A stretch of 60,000 bases of DNA from Branchiostoma floridae (taxonomy: Eukaryota > Chordata > Leptocardii > Amphioxiformes > Branchiostomatidae): positions 12,645,186-12,705,185 of the forward strand of contig NC_049984.1 in assembly GCF_000003815.2 (NCBI RefSeq), written 5' to 3'. A program made the translations under genes and the position numbers. The notes beneath the pieces were generated by a model, which did no database searches, was not told the DNA's origin, and worked only from the letters and a program-made list of their open reading frames with translations. Below are positions 11,837 to 24,151 of the stretch, piece after piece; position 1 is the stretch's first letter; each line of letters starts with the position of its first letter.

Positions 11837-12371
11837 CTGAACAAAAAGTCCTTATTTTTCCCAAGGTTTAAAATGATGGCAGCTAAATTCATACACAAAG
11901 TAGAAAGAAGACTACAGTAGACCTGTACTGTGTCGTGCCCTGGCTAGCGTTGTCATCCCATTGTTTGACTTTATCCCAGGGGATACCAGCTATGAGGACA
12001 TGTCTGTGTCCTGATCCTCTCTTCTGACAAAACTACCTCCAGGACAGATATATACAGGAAAAAATACAGCTTCCCTATGACTGATATACTTTCTGTGGAT
12101 GAGGTAAATGTCAAAACTTCAAGCCAGTATATTTCACTCAATAGGACACACTAACAAGAGGCCAAGGGTAATATAACAGACTTTTTCCGAAAAGCTGTGA
12201 GGCAGTTATTAAAAACATCAACATCTTGATGTGCACAGTATAAAACAGTCTACTTCATGGAAAGGCAGATATAGAACACTTTACCTTCTGTCAGTAGTGA
12301 TGGTATTTATCCGACAATTCGTTCAGATGCCAGAGCACAGGCAAACTTTCACAGCACGCCCCAGACGGTAC

Positions 12372-12691
12372 CATACGCGGCCGAACGGTCGGCGGGGAAA
12401 CTGAAAAGTCCTGCTGCATTAGTGAACACGGGATGTTCCCCGAGGACATAGTTCATAATAGTGCATGCTAGGATGCCCATATGACCCCAATGGGCCATCT
12501 CATGACATAAATTTTCCTCATGAATAGGTGGGAGAAGGGCAAAAAGATCCCCTCCATGCTGGGTGCAATCAAACCTCAATCTCGACCCCAAAATGTAGGG
12601 ATAGGTTTTATATACCTTAAACCTTACCTGAAATGCGAAAGTGAAGTCAAGAGCATGCCCAACCTCCCTGTATTCTACTGGATGCATAACT
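12372..12691 (-). CDS. Candidate coding segment (one 320-bp exon or two exons with a 69-bp intron)
   Basis: The acceptor AATCCTTTCAG|A at 12691 opens a frame reading VMHPVEYREVGHALDFTFAF, and the donor TATG|GTACCG closes it at 12372. Codons beginning with G are frequent (about 37-40%), a coding-like bias. Inside, TTTCAG|GTAAGG at 12628 and TTGCACCCAG at 12559 would make a 69-bp, in-frame, stop-free intron. It could be spliced or retained without changing the frame. The second half encodes HGGDLFALLPPIHEENLCHE, a His-rich region (HEMAHWGHMG) and a moderately hydrophobic segment (ILACTIMNYVLG), then FTNAAGLFSFPADRSAAY. HEMAH fits the bare HExxH pattern, but no downstream zinc ligand pattern is evident, so no peptidase call is made. 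Confidence 0.33.
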
Positions 12692-13311
12692 CTGAAAGGA
12701 TTTTTGTTGATTGATACAGAAGTATGTGGTTGGTACAATCATATCCTGGGTCATGGCTACTCAGTTGAATCACGGCGCCTGCGAAGCTGGCCTCCATGTC
12801 GCCACAACAATACAAAAGGTTTCCTAATGAACTGCCCGACCTTGACTTGTAACCCTCATGGCTTGTTTTCTACGAGATAAATGACTTGCATTATGATAGA
12901 GCGGGGAAATTACAGAACTGGATGGGTGTCATGAGATGAATGAAAAGGACACTTCCCCTGCTTTGATGTTGGGAAATTTAACTTCCACAACAGGCCGAGT
13001 GGAGCCTCCAAGTCTCTCGTAAGGTGGGAGGTTTGACCTTGAAACAGTACAAAAAAAGGTCACATCAAGAAGATGCTCCTGGTCAGAATATTAGACTCGA
13101 AAGAGACATTTTTACAATATTTCACTTATGATATATCAGCTATGTGATAGTATGAAAATGAAATATTGTAAAAATGTTGTACTCGTGACACGAGGTCACA
13201 CAGAACATCTGTGCCCTGCACCCCAGACGACATAGGTGACAACTCAATCTTCAGTATACAAGTTCGGGAACAACAAAGCAGACCTATAAATAAAGAGACA
13301 TAACTCCTTAC
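12692..13311. other. Gap in the candidate minus-strand gene; possible missed exon
   Basis: The phases of the segments on either side (0 leaving 13312, 2 required at 12691) do not match, so at least one exon is missing here or the 13.3-kb segment is wrong. A minus-strand open stretch around 12925-13030 (containing RPVVEVKFPNIKAGEVSF) and a 29-bp GT-AG piece near 12835-12870 are possibilities. Neither has convincing borders. Confidence 0.25.
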
Positions 13312-13424
13312 CAACTCTCCCATTGTGTAGAAAGTCACTGTTTTAGTCATGAGGTCCATCTGTCCACTGGAATAGCCATAAAACACAATCCCACGCCATT
13401 CGCAGCTGAAGCATCCCCGTTCTG
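13312..13424 (-). CDS. Candidate exon, unrecognised minus-strand gene
   Basis: A possible acceptor (CCGCGAG|CAG or GAGCAG|AA) and a good donor GAGTTG|GTAAGG enclose a frame reading RGCFSCEWRGIVFYGYSSGQ followed by MDLMTKTVTFYTMGEL. The composition is protein-like, with frequent purine-first codons. Its entry phase fits the exon at 13509 only if that exon uses a weaker donor (ACGG|GTCAGG). This is the least secure member of the chain. Confidence 0.22.
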
Positions 13425-13508
13425 CTCGCGGTGTGGATTAAATGTATGATGGGCAGATGGATACCCCCAACTACATGTATATTACAACCTGGGAAGTGTC
13501 CCGCCTAC

Positions 13509-13575
13509 CTGACCCGTACTGTCACTGGTCTGACGGATCACCAGGACATAATAGCCGGGTGTGAGGGGACAGTGG
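13509..13575 (-). CDS. Candidate exon, unrecognised minus-strand gene
   Basis: The acceptor is ATTACCTCACACCCAG|C with a pyrimidine-rich tract, and the donor is GGGTCAG|GTAGGC. The 67-bp frame takes one base to complete a Ser codon started by the exon at 15831 and then reads HCPLTPGYYVLVIRQTSDST followed by GQ. The phase agreement and clean borders support it. Its small size leaves a chance origin open. Confidence 0.28.
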
Positions 13576-15830
13576 CTGGGTGTGAGGTAATGATGGGGCA
13601 ATATAGATTCAATTGAGTGGAACATCAGTGTCTTGTCGCCCCTCAGAGTGCTCGCATATAATTAGAACTAATAATGTCCGGTGGTTTTCTGCGATACATT
13701 GTCAGTCATTTTTCTACTCAATTGTGCATCCTAACAGCTTTCCCCACCTAAGAAATGACTATATCCATCACCAGATAGAAAATGTTGGAAACTGCTTATG
13801 GTAAGTTATAATTGTAACAGCATGGTCAGTGTGTCCAGTCTTCAGAGACATACAGGAATAGTTAGAGTACCACATATTAACATACTGGTGACTTTTTAAA
13901 TGATGATGTCCCACCCAGCACTGATGAGGCATGAAATCGGCAGCTTTTTCTTTTACCCTTTGGTCCAAGATGACTTTTCCCGGCAGTGATTTGCAAAGAC
14001 TGATTTACCATATTCTCCCCACTATAAGTTAACTGTATTTCCCATACTTTTCCACAAACATGCTTAAGCTGTAGGCATATTAACCAATATCAGAGAATAG
14101 AAGCAACCAGCTTCTGTGTAACTAAGTGTTTACCAACCAGCTACCACCCAAAATTTGAAAAGTTTGCTGTGATCAAGGTTTTCCATACATAGTTTCTATG
14201 ACTCTGAGATGAAGTAGCAAGATTTTAGAATAAAGAAGTTGAAATGTAGTTAGTGAATACAAAATATTACGAAGAAGATCACAGAAACTAGGCAATCATA
14301 CCTTAAGATGCAAGCAAAGACATTCCGAATGGTTAGGCTTTGTTTAACTGAAAGATCTAGAGAGGCAAGTCCTCTAGTAGGCAGTGTCGCCTTGTTGTAA
14401 CCCATCTGTAGCCCCTTTGTAAGTTGTATGGGTGATTGTGAAAATTAGGCTTGGTCTTTGCTCACAAACAACAGTGTGTTGGTATGCCAAATGGGACGTA
14501 ATAACCCTGTTCTAATTCTCGACTTGTGCAAACCCAGCGAGGCGTGTCATCACTGCATTTGCAAAACTCTTTCCCCTATAATCATCCTGCCCCAGACTGC
14601 TCCCTGTCTCTCCCAAACAGACAGCTCTACATGCAGCCATGGTCACAGCGAGAACTAATCACAAGGTTCACACTGATCAGTTTCACTCATGGCACGGCAG
14701 CTTTTGTGCCAAGTTCTCATTCTGTGTGCCCCTTACTTTTTCTTACTTTTGTGCAGCTAGACACCAGTATTGGTAGGTGCTTTTGATGTTGGAAATTTGG
14801 AAACTGAATAATTACTTAATCCTTGCAAGGTCAATATAGCGGTACTGTTACAGTGCAGTTTCAGCCATAGGACAAATTCTCCCAGGGTGCTTACTGCTAC
14901 AGTATCCTATGTTGTTTTCTTCCTGACACGTACACAGCACAGTCTTTTTTAGGGGGAAAATCTAAGGTTTTCTTACCAAGCTAACTTTGCAGACTTGAAA
15001 TGTACTTTACCCGATTCCTCGCGAGATGCTCTCAACTTGTCCATTACCCGCTCGCAGCCTGTTCTTACGTCTTTTTACATGCACGCTGCTCTAACTTTGC
15101 CATGGCAACGTATTCCTGTACGACTGTTGGGGAAGGCAGCTTGAACTGACTTCAAAATTCCATTCAGGCCCATGCGAGCACATGTTGCGGGCTTTTTATC
15201 CTTTCAAGCGAAAAGCAAACAGTGTAAAAGATTCATTTCCTTTTGGTCTGCGGGTCAACAATTGCAGCCAACAATTGATTCTTGGAACGTTCTCCTGCCC
15301 AACTCTTGCTGTTTACCGACTCGTCGTCTTGACCCTATCGGTACTCTTTAGTGGGGTGTTTCTGTGCTTATTCAGTGAGTAAGTGTACGTCCTCCATTCT
15401 TGCCATATGTGTCATCATTCAAAAAGACTGCAAAAGCAGTAAACACATTTCATTTAGCCATGGACTGTAAGAAACAGCACCATGCAGAGAGCACATAAAC
15501 CTAAGCAACATATGGAACATAAACATATGGAATCTTTTTTTTTCATCACCCATTTCCAATATGAAAACATGTCATCACTGTTTTCTAAGATTGCTATCAA
15601 AATCCTGGTTTTGGATCCGAAGAGGAAAATGATTTTCTACTCGAGGCTGATACAGAAAAACAAGTTCTGGCTTTCCCTAACAATGGCACTGCATGGGAAA
15701 ATCTCATACACATGGGACATTCATTTTTTTGGGAAAAACTAGTAAAAATATTTTCAATTTCATCCTGCACAAAATCATCATCCTACCATGTCAGAAATCA
15801 GGGAGAGACCCTAGAAGTATAGCCTCCTAC
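13576..15830. other. Non-coding stretch (intron if the minus-strand gene is real)
   Basis: AT-rich with no recognised repeat family. Short unsupported ORFs occur on both strands, and the block at about 15000-15080 is richer in CpG. Nothing further can be supported. Confidence 0.4.
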
Positions 15831-16040
15831 CTGTCGGTGTAGCTCTGAACCTCTGAAACGTGGGACTGTGAGGTACGTACAATCACGGGAGGCTCAGGTT
15901 TCCCTACATCAAGGGTTACCATGACGATGCAGCCGTCACCACCATGAAATTCCCTGTCAGCTCCCATCAGAGCGTAGGAATGCAAGCGGGGTACCAACGT
16001 AGCTGTCACATCGGCAACCCAGTTGGCAGTCCACACACTA
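15831..16040 (-). CDS. Candidate 210-bp symmetric exon, unrecognised minus-strand gene
   Basis: The acceptor AATGCACCCACAG|T and donor TACACCGACAG|GTAGGA enclose 210 bp, phase 2 in and 2 out. The frame begins SVWTANWVADVTATLVPRLH, continues through YALMGADREFHGGDGCIVMV and ends near SHVSEVQSYTD. About 41% of codons start with G, a strong coding-type bias. It looks extracellular (single Cys, beta-strand-like alternation), but no family is recognised. A plus-strand ORF (15944-16420) overlaps it with weaker bias. No upstream exon in phase was found, so the 5' end of the gene is unknown. Confidence 0.35.
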
Positions 16041-19000
16041 CTGTGGGTGCATTAATGGACAGTTGCCAGAAATTGCCTCTGACGTCTGGAGCAGGGAAGC
16101 AGGCCGGAGAATCTCTTCCCACCCCTGGAGGTGAAAGAACAGATTCCAGCTCCCCGGAATTACAGCACTTAGCTCAGCCAGTGCCGGGTGTGCGAGGTGT
16201 AATTTTCCCCAGCGGAACAAATTTGTGCTTTGTGATGGAAATGACGAGGAGCGTTATCGATTCAAAGCACAAGCCAGCCTCCACTCTGGGAGACAATCCC
16301 GCATGTTTCCCTCCATACAGGCTGTGTAATGTTTCTTGCCAGGAGGATCACTGCCTGAGACAAGATTTGCAGCAACCATCAGTCATGGAGATAGCGCATC
16401 TTCCCAGAGATTGGAGCTGAACAAGGAAACAAGCCCTTCCTATCTCTTCCTTCATTATATCATACATAATTTAACATCTTTGGTAAAACTCTAAGGGAAT
16501 GGCATCACAGTAAACTTTATAGAGATATTTTTTCCTATTTCCAGCTATGTCTGAAAATTCTTGCATTGTAAATTTATTTTTTTTTGCTTTGTTTTAACAC
16601 CTGCAGATGAGCAAGTTCTCAAAAAATTCATTGCTTGATTTTTCCTTGGATGATGTTACAAGCTGTTAATTGCCTCGTACACTTGAACCTCTGCTATTAT
16701 TCAAAGGCAGTCACATAAAACTGCAGATTTTATGTTGATCCTCCACCCCCACAAAAAAATGTATATGGGTCACAGTGCTGTGCGAGCCAGTCACCCCGCT
16801 CGGAGTGTTTGCTCCTGCTGCCCTTGATTTAAAGTGGTCAGCCATCATTTCTGCCTGACCGCCTTATCAAATGGGCTTCCCACTGACGTCCAAGCTGGCC
16901 ACTGGCAAATGCTTCATTTACCTGCATCGTCCGCAGTTCTTGTCTAATTTCGGAGACGATAATTTGTATTCTCCCGTCGTAAAACACCGGCAAATAATAA
17001 ATCACCAGATTGCTTCCTTTCCTCTTCGATATCCCTTTTAAGTACTTTTCCCACAGGACAATGAGGAAAACTGCTCGCATGCACCCTGGGTAGGCTGATC
17101 TACTTTTCTTCATCCAGAGAAAGTCTGTGATGGATTACATTGATCTATAACCTGGATTCCGTCTATATTCTTTTCTTGCACGAATGTTAACCTTTTATCT
17201 GCTTACTGCAGCTTAGACTTATTTTCTATGCTGTAACCAACACAAAGTTGATGCATGGGTGAATCTACATCAGGGAAGCGTGATCCCTAGTACCTAAAGC
17301 TGAATGATTTTCCTCAACGATTCTATGGTGAGATGGAAAAGTTACATTTCCAGCTGGGAGAGAAACAAGAAGCTCTCCACTTTGACTGTGTTGCCTGGTG
17401 GGCAGTTGATTAGTTTGGGAGACAAACATCTTTCCAAAATCCCTCATGTACATCATTTTCCTCCCAGCAGACTGTGCCCTATCCAAGGTCTGCCCTGTGG
17501 GGATCTCAGCTCATTACCTTGTAGCTGGACAGTAAGATAGCCAGATCAAGTACAGTCCAACCTCAGGATAAACTGTTCTGTATGCTTTACTACCCCTTCA
17601 GCTCTTTCCAGTAGAGGCTGCGACTAAGGTACTACCAGCAATCCAAGAGTTACTAGAATTATTCAGAGATAAAAGCAAATTTCTCGACAATCTGTGTGGT
17701 TGTCTTTTAAACCAAGGATTGTGTCATATTCCAGTTTTGAAATCAAGCATCACACACAATTTCACTTCTGGTCATTGTGCAGTTGCTCAGCAATCGTCAT
17801 CTAGTGGAAAGGGGACCCAACAACAGAATGCATTGTTGGTCTGTACTGTAGCTGCCTAAAATCAATACTATTTCACAGTCACATTTGCCCACCCAATGAT
17901 GTGTAGGGGCTTTGGTTAGATCAATAGCTGGGTATGAGCTCTTGTCATAATTATGTATTATCTAGGCCCAAAATACTCATCAAACTCAGCTTTGTAGTCG
18001 GTTATGTTATTAGGAATTACCACGCCGGTAGTTTTTAGCATGGCCTAGATGTAGTCAATGGCTGGCTATGAATTGTCATCAATGTCTATTGAGTTTGGGG
18101 GTAACCCTTCATACAACCAGTGACCCATCAATCATGGAAAATCAAGCTTCAAAATGCAATAATCCCAGACCGTGTGGCCTGGAGTAGTTCGGAGCCCATC
18201 TCCATCCATCTACCGATTATTGCCCCGATGTCAGAAACTCGATACAAAATTACCTGGCGCCGCTGTGTTCTTTCCCGGCAAACCAATCAATGAATGAGTT
18301 TTCGAGAGATACTTATTCAGCGAAGATGGTCCCCAAACTCAGTCGATAACCATTTTCTACGCAGATAACAAGGTGTATGCAAGTTATTCAAAGCATTTTA
18401 TTCCACTTCATGGACACAGTCAGGTTTATAGGAAACCCTATACTGATCAATGTTCAACCTGAAGGCATGTCTCCTGGCATTGTCTCTTGGTAATCACTAA
18501 AAGGCCTTTGAGACAGAGATGAAGTGATCAGAAGATGCACTAGAGATTCTATGTATTCTAGGGTTATGGGAAAGCAGATTCTAGCATTTTAGACTATAGA
18601 TGATAGAGTTGCACAGGCATTTGGCAGTGTAGCCGGCTTGTTTGTATTCTGCCCATTGTGGACAAGGTCGTTAAAGGACTACCCCTCCTTGCAACACAAA
18701 AGGCTACTTTTTAGTATGGCTGATCACACACTGGCGAAGGTCAAACTGTCACAGAAAATGACCTGGCGTTTACACAGCTGGAGTCGTTCCAAAGGAAAAT
18801 AAAAGTTTAGAGGTCATGTTTGTTGCCGTGGTAATGAGTCGTGGAGGAATTATCACAGCAGGGAGTCTTCCTTGGCAGGAGAAGATTGGAGTAAACTACC
18901 AGTGTGAAATGAAAGATTTTGGTCTGCCAGAAGTAAAATAAGTTATTAATCAGAATGTCCGTGCTTGTTTGCTTGTGTGAAATTGTATGTATCTTGACCT

Positions 19001-22000
19001 TAGGCTCCCTCAACATGCAGTTTTTCCCAATATCAGCACCTTAGGCAGCATCTTGGCGTTATAAATTAAGCTGAAGCTATCAGTGACTCCCACTAAGATA
19101 TTGTACAAATACCTAGACTTGATGTGCTATATTTTCATGTTTTTGATATAAACCTTCATCTGACCATAAAATCCTCTTTCTGGGAAAAGTCATCCCAATA
19201 TTGCCAGGCACTTCATCGTGAAATTTGACAATTGGGCCCTAGTATGAGTATTTGGAAATGGTTGTAATCACCACAGAGTTTCCATGAGCTGGTAACAATT
19301 CAGTTCAGGAACCCCAGTCACGACGGCAGACCCGTAACAAAATCTACCTCTTCCACCTGCATTGACAGGCAAATTCAGGGGCATTGGGCTGAAATGATGA
19401 CTGAAAGCGCTCCGAGTTCTCTGAGCAGATTGGATGCCTTCTGCTGGGATTCCCATCAGATCTGCTGCCTGACTTTGTTACAGCACGTCAAAAAGCAATC
19501 ATGCCAGGCTTCATATTCTACATTTCATACGCAAAACTTTCATAGTCAAAACGCCAGAAGAAGTTGTAAATCTTTGCAATTTCCATACTAATTTTGTGTT
19601 CACAATTTATTGTTCTAATATTTACGTTAAACTTTGATATCTACCCGGTGTCCAGCCAATAGTAGTTTATTGATCTCTACAGATGTATAAAATAAGGCTT
19701 TGAACACTTTCAGATTTAGCAATATAGTATGACAGTAAAAGGTTTATTGCTGTATTTACGAGATGCTGTAAAAGTGAAATCATACAATCTGTCTACTATT
19801 GAATCTGACGGCCAGGTCAGAATGATAGTTATGGTAAATCAATTAGGAAAGATACATCCAATATACGTCAAGGTAGTTACAATCTACTCTTTCTGCTTTT
19901 GAATTTTTCATCATGTTCTCCAGACTGTGATGTATGACATTATTATAATATATATTAGATTTTGTTGTTTTCATATGACAGCAAACCAGGTTTAAAAGGG
20001 GACTATGTTAGCACTGAACTTTCAAATTTGGTCCACTTACATTTTTTCCATGATTATTGTTTATTGAACATCTGGGACAGGTTGGAAACACAGCTGGGAT
20101 CCATATTACTTCCATAAAATTGATAGAAGTATATGCAGTTCTCGGTTATCAAACTTTTCTAACTGTGATATTGAATCCTCAGAACATGTTCAATTTCAAT
20201 TTTGATTGTAGTTGATAGCGAAACTTTTTACGATCTCATCTTTGATGCGCCAACATCCATAAAATGCAGGGGAGTTTACTGCACTTGTCAAGCCGCCTTG
20301 CACCTACTTAAGATCAAATTTCCACAAGATACATTTACCGCAGTAATTGAAAGCTCCATGTGCTGTCACTTATCATAAATGCAATTATTTTGAGGTGGAA
20401 TAATTCTCGAAAATCCTTTGATCCCCTATCCTTCATTTGGTCCATTTTCTTCCGAGCACGAAACATCTTGATTTGCACAGGGACCGCTTCCAGCCTTTTA
20501 ACCTGAGTAAGATTCCTGACGGAATTTCTGAGTGCAGCGTGTTCACAGAGGCTGACATAAAGGTTCCTCTCGCTCTATTGTCCTCCAGATGCTTAATCTT
20601 TTTATGTGTGGTTGAATTAATACATCCTACCCTGTGAAGTATAAAATTACATTAATAGACAGTGGATTCGCCAGGATTGCCCCCCTCCCCCTCCATGACA
20701 AATGTCTCCTTGAGCGAATCGGGCGAGGTCTCTAATTACATTTTTCGTCTCCACAACTAATCTGGTTTGGGCCCATTATCAGCATAAGTACAGGATGAAA
20801 CTTAATTTTCACTGATGTTAACTCGATTTGTATGTCAGTACCTAGAGGATGTGTTTGTAAAATATGTCATGGCGCCGTATGGATGCTTAAACCACAATAT
20901 GTGCACTGCCTCAACTTTAGATAACCTTACCACAAGGAATTTGTGCTTCCTTAATAATGTATTTTGGTTCTAACTTGATATATTAGTTTTCCTTGTGTGC
21001 TTTTTTCTTTTAAAAAAGCATTAATGGAGTCATGCCCAGAAGGATAGTGTCTAGTCACCTGAAGTGCATTATGACATTAAAAAGTAATGCACACTTAAAC
21101 TACTGCACACTGTGTTACAGCTAATAAGGTAATATGTCATCAGAGTAATGATAAAATATGCATGTTTTGATATGACATAAAACACAGCCCCATGAATTGC
21201 TGGGAGAAGTTTCCCCCACAAATCACCATTTCATTCCAAAGATTATGTTTCCATCAGTGGCCAGGTATTTGTAATGTTTCTTTATTAAACCTGTCACAAA
21301 TGAAGCTGCACGTTGTCCCAGATGATTTACCCAGGTGGTGTATGAACACTACGTATTTAACAGTCTCTTATTAGTCCTGATAGAAAAATGATATTCAAAA
21401 TTCAATGTGTGTCATCTGTATTAATTTCCGCTTTCAGCAGTGATATTTTTGCCTGGATAAAGGAGTATATAAGAAGTACAAGTAGACGTAGACGTATCCT
21501 AACCTGTGATACGTAAATGCAATAAGAGACTTAAATGATATAGTGTGGCACCAAAAATCCTCATACATCCCCTGCAAATATATTAGGTAAGGGAGCAAGT
21601 AATCAAAGCTGAAGACTCAGTCAGCGCCACTGCAGTCAATATCAAGTCTTGTGACGGATCTATAGGCAGACAGCGTAAATATTACACGAGGAGACTTACA
21701 AGGAGCTTTTAAGATCTGATTCCAAGTCCATCCACGAACGGTGGAAGGGATTGTGTGAAAATGACGGCTGGGGTGTAGGGTGATCAGGTGATCATTTTGG
21801 TGTAGTTTTGTCTACAATATTGTATGTATGTATTTCTCAACTTCTCTGTGCAGATTTTCTGTACCAATTTTATCTCCCCCAAGTTTCAAATAACACCCCC
21901 ACTACTGTGAGTCCCAAAAATATTTGCGGCAGGTTTATTTTCCAATTTTCAGATTGATGATGAGAAAATATATCACTACATCATGTATTTTGTAATTATA

Positions 22001-22503
22001 CAAAAACATCCTTCCCCACCCATACACAGAACATGAAATCCAACCACTGCTAAGTTAAATGTATAAACCCTCCCTGGACCGTCCCTAAGCTACAATGCCA
22101 AGTGCATTCCTGCAACATCTACTTTGTTGATGTATGATACAGTGGGGATGAAAGAGTACAGAAGGCAGGAGACAGACACCAACAGACGACACAACTTATC
22201 AATACTGCTGTATGAGGTACACCAATAATCTGCTACATGCCCTCCGAGCGTGTCGGAAGCAGCTTGTAGGATATCCCACATAAAGTGATATGAGGGAGGC
22301 ATGGGTAATGACATGTATCACTGCCTTCTATTTGTATTGGAGCCTAGCCAAAGTCGACTGTGTTTTTGGCAGGTAATAAGCAACATTCGCTTTGTTAAGT
22401 TAAGATTAAGTTAAGATCTGTGCATGCAGTTCAGTTCATTGGCAGTATTCGCAATGTATAACTTACAATGTTCAACTTTTTCAGTGAGAATATTTAGTCA
22501 CAT
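16041..22503. other. Non-coding stretch with GC-richer islands
   Basis: No convincing exon is seen. Islands with more CpG and higher GC than the surroundings lie near 16050-16430, 16790-17110, 18180-18360 and 20400-20780. A minus-strand open frame at 16922-17110 ends at a donor-like GATGCAG|GTAAAT but lacks an acceptor. The islands could be conserved regulatory elements or undetected exons; the sequence alone cannot say which. Confidence 0.4.
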
Positions 22504-22692
22504 AAGGACTATCTCCAAATTTTGTCTGTCCCTCTCATTGTTTGGAGGCACATTTTCTTTTCTATTGTTGTTATTTAAGCTTGCAAAAATAAATTTTGAT
22601 CAATTTCATGCCATGAAGCTGGTATTTTCTGTCTGTTTCGTCAAGCAAATTTCCATTCCAGGACAGAGAGACGGGTCCTGAAGACAGACCTG
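22504..22692 (-). mobile_element. R4 element (MITE-like), copy c, inverted orientation
   Basis: Reading the plus strand gives GGACTATCTCCA, then TTTTGTCTGTCCCTCTCATT, then a CATGCCATGAAGCTGG landmark, then TTCCATTCCAGGACAGAGAG and GAAGACAGACCTG. This is the reverse complement order of copies a and b. Both termini are still recognisable but diverged, so the insertion is old. Confidence 0.5.
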
Positions 22693-23061
22693 AGTCGTAT
22701 GTTGTTGTTTTTTTCATTGAACAGTTGTTTGGCTGATTTATTTCATACACACTGTCAGTCAGGCCAACATGTATGTTGGAAGCCATCAGATGAGGAAATT
22801 AGCCAATAAAAGGTGTTCTAATGACACTGAACAGCACACCTGAGCACTTCATGACCATGTATCCAAATGTTGCTATAATTGGGTCGGATGTTCCCAAATG
22901 AGATGGATCCACAGAGGATCTTCTCCGGAATTGTCATAATAAAACAATCATCGTCGTGATGACAGCTCTTCCTCGCTGACCCTATTTTTGTAGGAATTTC
23001 TTTGTTGTCTCTGAAGGCAGCGGGTTTGTGAAGAATGTCACAATGTCCTAATGATAATGTA

Positions 23062-23150
23062 CAGGGCTCAAAATAGTTGGTTTACATGCAATTTTGTGCA
23101 CACAAAATTGGAGCTGTGCAGCTAACTTTTGCCTGTGGATGCACGTATAT
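23062..23150 (+). mobile_element. Diverged fragment related to the 341-bp R2 element
   Basis: It begins CAGGGCTCAAAATAGTTGG and contains CAATTTTGTGCACAC and AATTGGAGCTGTGCAGC. These match the CAGGGCTCGAAAT terminus and the CAGCTCCAATTTTGGGTGCAC interior of the element at 31894. Only about 90 bases are recognisable. Confidence 0.4.
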
Positions 23151-23963
23151 TGGCTATAAATTTGTGTTAGGTACATGTTGGTAAAGGTACTGATATATTA
23201 CATGTAAGTTACAGAATATTCTAGAAATATATGGGTAAGAAATAATTACAAAAGTTTGTTGTTTTTCTTATTCAAAAGTTTGAAGTTACCTTTGAATTTG
23301 AGCAGTAAGGTTATCAATTACATTTTGTCCTGATAGAAGTGTACTAACGTACATGTAAATCTACTAAATGCATGCATTTACTTTTGCAGTTGTTTTATTT
23401 CACTGCAGAGAGGGAAGGGAGGTTTTTGCATTTGAAGTTTACGGTGCTGTAGTGCTGTAGAATTACAAAACACGACTTTGTGTTGTCCTGATTTCGCAGA
23501 AGGAAAGTCAAACCACCTGGAACATTTCAAGATAAACAGTATATAGTCCATCATATCAGCAAGCCTGCAGCAGGAATCCCCGGCCATGAATAATGGATCA
23601 GGCAGTAATCAGGGAGGTGAACGGCACCAGACAGCGGTGGCCATGACGGGATGATAGATGGACGACATCAACACTGAAATTGTTCCATTTTGATGATATT
23701 TTAGTCGACATTTAATATTCAATATGGGGACATAACACTGCCTTGTGGGGGCACGGCGCGCCCTTTTTTGTGACGTCGTGGGTGACCATGTGTGGCATGA
23801 AGAATTGTGATTGTCTGTACTCGATTAAATGACAAGCCTATTACTTGCTAGTAATGATTCACCTAAATCCTTTTAGTTTAGTCTGAAATGTGCATTTCAT
23901 ACAGGAAGTATGGTGCCACAATTTAAGAACTCAGATGATTTGTTATCAAGAAAAGGTCCTAAA

Positions 23964-24151
23964 TACAGTAAAACCTGCCCAAGAAGACCACTCATGAGAC
24001 CAATAAAATCTGGTCTTCTTGGACAGGTGATCACCATAGGCAAGATTCTTAATACATGTAGTTGAGTCCATGGGTAAGATTATCTAAGAGACCACCAAAG
24101 TGGTCACATTGGGCGGATGGCCCTTTTGTAGCAGTGGTCGACTTAGTGTAA
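23964..24151 (+). repeat. R3 dispersed repeat with a long hairpin, copy a
   Basis: ACCTGCCCAAGAAGACCA (23973-23990) pairs with TGGTCTTCTTGGACAGGT (24011-24028), with 17 of 18 bases complementary across a 20-base loop. Downstream, GAGACCACCAAAGTGGTCAC is shared with a second copy at 47.9 kb. No coding capacity; possibly a non-autonomous transposon fragment. Confidence 0.55.

Noticed and set aside
12372-12558. Zinc metallopeptidase based on HEMAH
   Set aside because: Matches only the minimal HExxH pattern; no third ligand or family context is visible.
15944-16420. Plus-strand 158-codon ORF
   Set aside because: Weaker codon bias than the overlapping minus-strand exon candidate, no recognised domain, and its length is within chance for a GC-richer island.
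16922-17113. Minus-strand exon ending at GATGCAG|GTAAAT
   Set aside because: Good donor but no acceptor, and its phase does not fit the exon candidate at 16040.
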